From the NCBI RefSeq assembly GCF_900095205.1, contig NZ_LT606951.1, forward strand, positions 124,001-188,000: a stretch of 64,000 nucleotides of DNA, written 5' to 3'. This DNA is from Polynucleobacter necessarius (GTDB taxonomy: Bacteria; Pseudomonadota; Gammaproteobacteria; Burkholderiales; Burkholderiaceae). The translations under genes were made by a program, and so were the position numbers. This document shows positions 58,701 to 64,000 of this stretch, piece after piece (within the stretch, counting starts at the first letter, position 1; each line of letters starts with the position of its first letter). The notes beneath the pieces are model-generated. The model ran no database searches, had not been told where the DNA came from, and worked only from the letters and a program-made list of their open reading frames with translations.

Positions 58701-58889
58701 GAGCAACTCCTTTGATAAACACGATAGATGCATGCGCATACTGATACCCGGGGTGCGCAGTAGGCCCCTGAAATCTTTTAACTGTTTTTTTGGAAAATAA
58801 ACCATGAGCCTCCAGCGTATCAGCGAATTTGCTGAAAACCAAGGGGGTGGCTAATTTTTATTGCATAAAAAGCGGAGATTCTTCCCGAT
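58701..58889. other. lptB-hpf spacer lacking rpoN
   Basis: 189 bases between the lptB stop and hpf start. In many proteobacteria rpoN (sigma-54) lies here. I see no sigma-54 sequence in any frame: no Gln-rich N terminus, no RpoN box. The reverse strand has a short open stretch MVYFPKKQLKDFRGLLRTPG that matches nothing I know. It holds the hpf ribosome-binding site and probably its promoter. Confidence 0.6.
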
Positions 58890-59657
58890 TTACATCCGGA
58901 AGTTTTCACCTAGATAGACTCTGCGGACGGCATCGTTCTGAATAATTTGGTCTGGTTTGCCTTCAGCAAGAACGCTACCTTCGTTGATGATGTAGGCATG
59001 ATCACAGATGCCTAGTGTCTCGCGGACATTATGGTCGGTAATTAATACCCCAATTTGGCGATCGCGTAAAAAACGCACAATTCGCTGAATTTCTCCAACA
59101 GCAATAGGGTCAACGCCGGCAAAGGGTTCATCTAGCAAGATAAATTTTGGTTGAGAGGCCAGTGCTCTGGCAATTTCAACTCGTCTACGCTCTCCACCCG
59201 ATAAAGAGAGGGCTGGATTATTTCGCAAATGACTAATTTGGAGTTCACCTAAAAGTTCATCTAAGCGATGGTTAATCTCGGCCTTGCTCAGGGGCTTACC
59301 TCCCTGAACTTGAAGTTCAAGAACGGCTTGGATATTCTTCGCTACATTTAACTTTCGAAATACAGACGCTTCTTGCGGCAGATAAGAGAGGCCCATTCGA
59401 GCTCTCTCATGAATAGGAAGATGCGTGATATCTGCGCCATCTAGAATAATGTGTCCACCATCGAGTGGTACTAGTCCAACAATCATGTAGAAAGAGGTGG
59501 TTTTGCCGGCACCATTTGGACCAAGTAGACCCACAACTTCTCCGCATTTCACTTGTACAGAGACATCTCGGACAATAGTTCTTGAGCCATAACGCTTCTG
59601 TAGGTTATGAGCGCTTAGCGTGGGGAAGCTATTGGCTTGAGTGGTGTCCGCTGTCAT
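58890..59657 (-). CDS. lptB: LPS export ABC transporter ATP-binding protein LptB
   Basis: 255 residues. ATPase that drives LPS extraction with LptFG. Walker [22 protein letters not shown]-loop [13 protein letters not shown], signature [17 protein letters not shown], Walker [14 protein letters not shown] and switch His in [12 protein letters not shown] are all present. A short N-terminal extension (about 15 residues) precedes the usual start. Overlaps lptA by four bases. Intact. Confidence 0.96.
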   Translation of the reverse strand: MTADTTQANSFPTLSAHNLQKRYGSRTIVRDVSVQVKCGEVVGLLGPNGAGKTTSFYMIVGLVPLDGGHIILDGADITHLPIHERARMGLSYLPQEASVFRKLNVAKNIQAVLELQVQGGKPLSKAEINHRLDELLGELQISHLRNNPALSLSGGERRRVEIARALASQPKFILLDEPFAGVDPIAVGEIQRIVRFLRDRQIGVLITDHNVRETLGICDHAYIINEGSVLAEGKPDQIIQNDAVRRVYLGENFRM

Positions 59658-60229
59658 TTCTCTAAAGTTGCTTTTCGTCTTGGTGAAAGAATAGCTCTCG
59701 CTAAAGGTAGATCTTCTGGTTTTGCGTCTTGAGGAGGAATGACGCGATAGTACTGCTTTACATCATCGTACTCAATTTTCCAGCCCTTTAATTGATCAAG
59801 CATTTGCATATTCAGCAAGCGCTTCAAACTAGCGTCACCGGTGAGGGTCAGAAACTCGCTCTTGGCATCATAGGTCACTTGAGCGCCCCGTCCTTGCATG
59901 AATTCGTCCGCCAGTCCTTCGCGACGTTGCCTAAAGCTGGCTACCTCTTCGGGTCTGCCCACGACATCAATAAACTCATAACCCTGTGGATCCACCGTAA
60001 TGTGCCCATCTTCTCCGGTAACAACAATACTTCCCTTGATGAGAAGAGCTTGCCCATTAAGGTCATAGACCTGCTTAACATCGTTCGCTGAAACTTTCTC
60101 AGCCTCTAAGATGACGGGCTTATCTTGATCTGCTTTTTCAGCACGGCTGGGGTTAGCAAGCCATAGTCCCAAGATGACCAAGCAGCAAAGCAAAGTATTA
60201 GGAGTGGTTAGGTAATTCATCAGAACCAT
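59654..60229 (-). CDS. lptA: LPS transport periplasmic protein LptA
   Basis: 191 residues with a signal peptide ([18 protein letters not shown]). The OstA-like jellyroll repeats are seen in [56 protein letters not shown]. Bridges LptC to LptD across the periplasm. One base separates it from lptC. Intact. Confidence 0.9.
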   Translation of the reverse strand: MVLMNYLTTPNTLLCCLVILGLWLANPSRAEKADQDKPVILEAEKVSANDVKQVYDLNGQALLIKGSIVVTGEDGHITVDPQGYEFIDVVGRPEEVASFRQRREGLADEFMQGRGAQVTYDAKSEFLTLTGDASLKRLLNMQMLDQLKGWKIEYDDVKQYYRVIPPQDAKPEDLPLARAILSPRRKATLEK

Positions 60230-60230
60230 T

Positions 60231-60872
60231 TTATTGAGTGCTCCGTGGGGCGCGCTCGATACGTCCTTTCACCTTACCAGTGAGAACCATGCTTTGTTCC
60301 ACATTGTTAAATACCCCACCTTCAGTTGAACTCATGATCGACATTCCTTGTTGTAGGGTTACTGGTCTATTGGTTTCAATAATGTCATCGTTAATTAAAA
60401 CCTTAAAGTAGTTTGAGCTGGCTAACATTCTAAGAGTGGCTGCTTGGGTTGGGGTAGCGTCTTGGGCAGGACGAAAAATAGTTGCGTTATCGAATAAATC
60501 CAAAATGGTGAGATCGCCATCGAGATGTCCTGTATCTGATCTAACGGTGACTGGAGCCTTATCTGCTTGAAACAATCGCATACGGGGCGCTAGGATATCA
60601 ATAGAAGCATCGGCATCGTAGTGGGTCACCTTAGCGCCTAGGATCCGATATTTGGTAGCACCCAATTCATTGAGAGCTGAAAGTACCCCATCTTTAATGG
60701 TGTAATCAGGTTCATGAAGACGTATCCGCTCTATAGTGGGTTTTTCCGGCGGAGTATTTTTTTGTACCAACCAAAAAGTGGCTAAGGTGAGCACTCCCAT
60801 CAGAATCAGCGGCATTAAACGCAAAAGCGTGCGCCCAATGCTGAGCTTGAGTTGCTGAGGGTTTACTTGCAT
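60231..60872 (-). CDS. lptC: LPS export protein LptC
   Basis: 213 residues with one N-terminal transmembrane helix (LMPLILMGVLTLATFWLVQK) and a periplasmic jellyroll domain (LHEPDYTIKDGVLSALNELG, YRILGAKVTHYDADASIDIL, GHLDGDLTILDLFDNATI). Receives LPS from LptBFG. Three bases separate it from kdsC. Intact. Confidence 0.9.
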   Translation of the reverse strand: MQVNPQQLKLSIGRTLLRLMPLILMGVLTLATFWLVQKNTPPEKPTIERIRLHEPDYTIKDGVLSALNELGATKYRILGAKVTHYDADASIDILAPRMRLFQADKAPVTVRSDTGHLDGDLTILDLFDNATIFRPAQDATPTQAATLRMLASSNYFKVLINDDIIETNRPVTLQQGMSIMSSTEGGVFNNVEQSMVLTGKVKGRIERAPRSTQ

Positions 60873-60875
60873 TAC

Positions 60876-61448
60876 TTAGCTAAGAGCTTTATTGAGTAAT
60901 TCGTCATAGCGATTCTGCGCCTTTAGAATCAAGTCACATACTTCACGGACGGCGCTATTGCCACCTGCATGCGTGGTAACTAAATGCGCAAATTCTTTAA
61001 TGGCCTCATGTCCCTGCGAAGGGCATATTTTGAAACCGGCTTGTTTCATCATCTGCAAATCTGGCCAATCATCACCCATGACTGCGCAATCTGCATAGGT
61101 AAGGCCGAGAGATTTAATGACTTCTGTCAGCGCGACTGCTTTGTTCTCTACTCCCATGTGAATATGTTTAATTCCTAATTCTTTACAGCGCGCTAGAGCC
61201 ATTTTGGAATTCCTGCCGGTAATAATTGCAGTAGAAATTCCACATTGCTCCAATAATTTGATACCTAAGCCATCCTGAATATCAAAAGCCTTCAAAGACT
61301 CTTTGCCATCAGCGTCAATCCAGACTTGTCCATTTGTTAATACGCCATCTACATCTAAAACCAAGAGTCTTACTTTACTGGCGCGTTCCCAGGCTTGTGG
61401 ATACTGAGGGAGTGGGTTGGTATTGTGAGGATTAAAAGCGCTAGGCAT
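60876..61448 (-). CDS. kdsC: 3-deoxy-D-manno-octulosonate 8-phosphate phosphatase
   Basis: 190 residues, HAD superfamily C0 type without a cap. Nucleophile motif VRLLVLDVDGVLTNG, second motif AIITGRNSK, and Asp pair in CAVMGDDWPDLQMM. The final dephosphorylation step to free Kdo. Located between kdsD and lptC in the conserved kdsD-kdsC-lptCAB run. Intact. Confidence 0.94.
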   Translation of the reverse strand: MPSAFNPHNTNPLPQYPQAWERASKVRLLVLDVDGVLTNGQVWIDADGKESLKAFDIQDGLGIKLLEQCGISTAIITGRNSKMALARCKELGIKHIHMGVENKAVALTEVIKSLGLTYADCAVMGDDWPDLQMMKQAGFKICPSQGHEAIKEFAHLVTTHAGGNSAVREVCDLILKAQNRYDELLNKALS

Positions 61449-61474
61449 GATGGGGTTGCTCGTTCCGAATGAAA

Positions 61475-62467
61475 TTAAATGACTTTGGCGGCAAATAAAT
61501 CATGTAGATTTAGGGCACCCAATAAATGACCATCATTATCAGTAACCACTAGATGATTGATGCGATGTTTTTCCATCATCTCAATGGCTTCCTCGGCTAA
61601 GAGTTCTGGAGGAATGGTGCGGGGGTTCGCAGTAGTAGCGCTCCGAAGTTTGATGCCATCAAGATTGGTAGTTTTTTCTAGAAGGCGACGCAAGTCGCCA
61701 TCAGTCAAAATCCCAAATACCTTTTTGTGAGCATCTAAGATCACCACCATGCCCATACATTTCGAAGTCATCTCTAACAATGCTTCTTGCAACGATGCAT
61801 CTATTGATATCTGAGGTGTGTCTGCAAGGCCACGCATCACTTCGCTCACGTGCATGAGTTGTTTGCGACCCAATCTACCACCAGGGTGGGAGCGAATAAA
61901 GTCTTCGGCTTCAAATCCTCTGGCATCGAGCAAGGAAATCGCCAGCGCATCTCCCATCGCTAGTGCAGCAGTAGTGCTAGTGGTGGGCGCAAGATTGAGT
62001 GGGCAAGCTTCTTTTTCAACGCTGGTATCTAGGTGGGCATCTGCTAGCTTGGCAAGTGAGGAGCTAGGTGCGCCAGTCAAGGCAATCAATTTTGCTCCGG
62101 TGCGTTTGACTATGGGAACAATAGTGAGGAGTTCATCAGTCTCTCCAGAGTTGGAGAGGGCTACAAAAACATCATCTCTAGTTACCATGCCTAAATCACC
62201 ATGGCTGGCTTCAGCAGGGTGTACAAAAAAGGCTGGAGAGCCAGTGGAGGCGAAGGTGGCCGCTATTTTCCGTGCAATATGGCCAGATTTTCCAATACCA
62301 GAAACTACGATTCTGCCTTTGCAGCCGTGTAAGAGCTCAACCGCCAGGACAAAGGCATCTGCGTTAAAGCCCTCTAGGCGATCACGCATGGTTTGCAGTG
62401 CAGCAGCCTCAATTGTGAGGGTATCGCGCGCAAGCTTTAGGGTACGTTCACGAGTCTTAGTTATCAT
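61475..62467 (-). CDS. kdsD: D-arabinose 5-phosphate isomerase
   Basis: 330 residues. SIS domain with GRIVVSGIGKSGHIARKIAA and HPAEASHGDLGMV, then SNSGETDELL, followed by two CBS domains (EVMRGLADTPQISIDASLQE and SATTANPRTIPPELLAEEAI). First step of Kdo synthesis. Divergent from the antiporter gene with an 11-base spacer, so promoters must overlap the coding ends. Intact. Confidence 0.95.
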   Translation of the reverse strand: MITKTRERTLKLARDTLTIEAAALQTMRDRLEGFNADAFVLAVELLHGCKGRIVVSGIGKSGHIARKIAATFASTGSPAFFVHPAEASHGDLGMVTRDDVFVALSNSGETDELLTIVPIVKRTGAKLIALTGAPSSSLAKLADAHLDTSVEKEACPLNLAPTTSTTAALAMGDALAISLLDARGFEAEDFIRSHPGGRLGRKQLMHVSEVMRGLADTPQISIDASLQEALLEMTSKCMGMVVILDAHKKVFGILTDGDLRRLLEKTTNLDGIKLRSATTANPRTIPPELLAEEAIEMMEKHRINHLVVTDNDGHLLGALNLHDLFAAKVI

Positions 62468-62478
62468 CGAGTAAGTAT

Positions 62479-64000
62479 ATGCCGTCAGTCCTTCAATTAA
62501 CCCTCATTCTTCTGGCCTCGGGTGTGGCCGGAGTGGTTATTTTCCGCTATTTTGGCTTGCCTCCTATTTTGGGCTATTTGGCCATTGGGGTGCTTATTGG
62601 TCCCCATGCCTTTGGTCTGGCAAATGACTCGGCCACAGTCAAGTATTTAGCCGAATTTGGGGTGGTTTTCTTGATGTTCTCGATTGGTCTGGAATTTAAC
62701 TTGCATAAATTGCGGGCAATGCGGACTATCGTTTTTGACCTAGGCGGCAGCCAAGTCATTTTGACAATGCTATTGGCTATTCCAGCTAGCTTATCAATGA
62801 ATTGGATTTACCCCATCTCATGGCATGCTGCCATTGCTTTGGGTGGAGCCTTGGCGATGTCTTCAACGGCAATTGTGACGAAGTTGATTTCAGATCGTGC
62901 CGAGTTAGAGACCGAGCATGGGCGCAATGTCGTAGGTATTTTGTTATTTCAAGATTTGGCGGTGGTTTTTCTTTTGATTTTATTGCCGTCTCTTGGGAAA
63001 AATCCTTCCGACCTATTTGTTGCTCTAACTGCAGCGTCTATCAAAATCACTATAGCTTTGGTTTTAATTTTCTTCATTGGTCAAAGCTTAATGAGCCATT
63101 GGTTTAGGTTGGTTGCAAAACTACGCTCACAAGAGTTGTTCATGTTGAACCTCTTATTGATTGTGCTGGGTATGGCTGGGTTAACAGAGCATTTTGGTTT
63201 GTCGCTTGAGCTTGGCGCGTTCTTAGCTGGTATGTTGATTTCAGAAACACCTTATCGTCATCAGGTTGAAGAAGATGTCAAACCTTTCCGAGATGTCTTG
63301 CTCGGCCTCTTCTTTATTACGATCGGCATGTTGTTAGATTTCAATGTGATTCGAGAGCAGTGGCTACTAGTTTTGCTTTTACTGATTGGCCCTCTTATCT
63401 TTAAATTTGGACTCATCGCTTTGTTATCAAAAGCCTTTGGCTCAAGTCCGGGTATTTCAATCAGAACAGGCTTGTGCTTAGCTCAAGCAGGTGAATTCGG
63501 ATTTATGTTGCTCAATCAAATTGATGGTTTGGATTTAATTGACCCTACTTTAAGTCAAGCAGTCTTAGCGGCAATGTTGATATCGATGTTTTGCGCACCA
63601 TTTTTAATTGAATATAGCGATCGCATCGCAATGCGATTTTCTAGTAACGAATGGCTATTGCAATCACTTGCTTTGACTCGCGTTGCCGCCAAGAGTGTGC
63701 GCAATGAAAACCATGTGGTCATTTGTGGGTTTGGACGGTCAGGTCAAAGTTTGGCGCGTATGCTAGACCAAGAAAAGATCCCCTATATCGCATTAGATTT
63801 GGATCCTGATCGCGTTAAAGAGGCTGCAGCTGCTGGTGATAATGTGGTTTATGGTGATGCCAGCCGGGAAAACTATTTAGTTGCTACGGGGCTTTCTAGA
63901 GCAAAAGCTGTAGTGATTACCTACGCTGATAGCGCTGCAAGTTTACGAGTGCTTCGTCAGGTTGAGCATCTACGTCCAGGCATGACAGTGTTGGTGCGCA
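62479..64000 (+). CDS. CPA2-family cation:proton antiporter (Kef-type), 3' end cut off by window
   Basis: Open for 507 codons from ATG 62479 to the window end without a stop. The membrane domain has about 12 helices with the CPA2 signatures GYLAIGVLIGPHAFGL, FLMFSIGLEFNLHKL, LFQDLAVVFLLILLP and LAQAGEFGFMLL. From about residue 415 a TrkA-N (RCK) domain begins: HVVICGFGRSGQSLARML, YIALDLDPDRVKEA and VVYGDASRENYL. Resembles KefB/KefC and YbaL. Kef channels are gated by glutathione adducts; because gshA and gshB are broken here, a glutathione-independent YbaL-like role is more likely. Confidence 0.9.
   Translation, partial: MPSVLQLTLILLASGVAGVVIFRYFGLPPILGYLAIGVLIGPHAFGLANDSATVKYLAEFGVVFLMFSIGLEFNLHKLRAMRTIVFDLGGSQVILTMLLAIPASLSMNWIYPISWHAAIALGGALAMSSTAIVTKLISDRAELETEHGRNVVGILLFQDLAVVFLLILLPSLGKNPSDLFVALTAASIKITIALVLIFFIGQSLMSHWFRLVAKLRSQELFMLNLLLIVLGMAGLTEHFGLSLELGAFLAGMLISETPYRHQVEEDVKPFRDVLLGLFFITIGMLLDFNVIREQWLLVLLLLIGPLIFKFGLIALLSKAFGSSPGISIRTGLCLAQAGEFGFMLLNQIDGLDLIDPTLSQAVLAAMLISMFCAPFLIEYSDRIAMRFSSNEWLLQSLALTRVAAKSVRNENHVVICGFGRSGQSLARMLDQEKIPYIALDLDPDRVKEAAAAGDNVVYGDASRENYLVATGLSRAKAVVITYADSAASLRVLRQVEHLRPGMTVLVR

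Noticed and set aside
58701-58805. Short reverse-strand frame upstream of hpf as a gene
   Set aside because: It is an in-frame extension of hpf before its AAAGGAG-preceded ATG, with no recognisable family sequence.

Overview
The window looks like chromosome of a betaproteobacterium of the Burkholderiaceae, most probably Polynucleobacter. The evidence is the gene content and order: metH split in two, lolB-ispE-tRNA-Gln-prs-rplY-pth, kdsD-kdsC-lptC-lptA-lptB-hpf-ptsN-hprK-rapZ, torF-glnK-amtB, and a long cytochrome c oxidase assembly cluster. An unusually large share of genes is broken by single-base frameshifts and internal stops, while the core genes around them are perfect. That pattern, with no insertion sequence, prophage or CRISPR array, fits recent genome reduction in an obligate host-associated lineage; the Euplotes symbiont Polynucleobacter necessarius is my best guess. 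This is inference from memory, not a database match.

Layout. 1-3.4 kb: split methionine synthase, second half broken. 3.4-6.8 kb: DUF1840 protein, argS, SPOR protein, dsbA. 6.8-11.6 kb (minus): a decayed stress/lipid operon (gpx, FAD oxidoreductase, DUF1365, cfa, SDR) in which only the SDR is intact. 11.7-18.8 kb: rfaE2, coaX, birA, a VanZ protein, a broken 2Fe-2S ferredoxin, a hydrolase, ybeD-lipB-lipA, a lipoprotein and ubiK. 19-21.7 kb: torF and glnK intact, amtB wrecked. 21.8-24.1 kb: gshA and gshB, both broken. 24.1-26.5 kb: PTS EIIA-HPr-EI. 26.5-33.8 kb: broken moeB, ctpA, gpmA, rhodanese, broken grxC, secB, gpsA, trmL, comF and a BioC-like methyltransferase. 34-43 kb: cytochrome c oxidase subunits and assembly factors. 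43-49.1 kb: rpoH (with a CIRCE operator), ftsY, two broken M16 peptidases, damaged rsmD, coaD, ferredoxin. 49.1-54 kb (minus): pth, rplY, prs, tRNA-Gln, ispE and a TPR-LolB fusion. 54-64 kb: mutM-mutY, broken rapZ, hprK, ptsN, hpf, the LPS transport/Kdo genes and a CPA2 antiporter running off the end.

How it fits together. Respiration, LPS export, lipoylation, cofactor synthesis, translation and base-excision repair are kept. Lost or being lost are glutathione synthesis and use (gshA, gshB, gpx, grxC), cobalamin-dependent methionine synthesis, ammonium transport, fatty-acid cyclopropanation and associated stress genes, periplasmic M16 peptidases and RapZ. Fifteen genes carry clear lesions. 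Where the ancestral codon can be inferred, the stop and key missense changes are GC-to-AT transitions, and most frameshifts lie in short homopolymers. I found no undescribed multi-gene system; the most notable items are the collapse of the glutathione pathway, the decayed gpx-cfa operon, the TPR-LolB fusion, the rpoH CIRCE site and the absence of rpoN at its usual locus.
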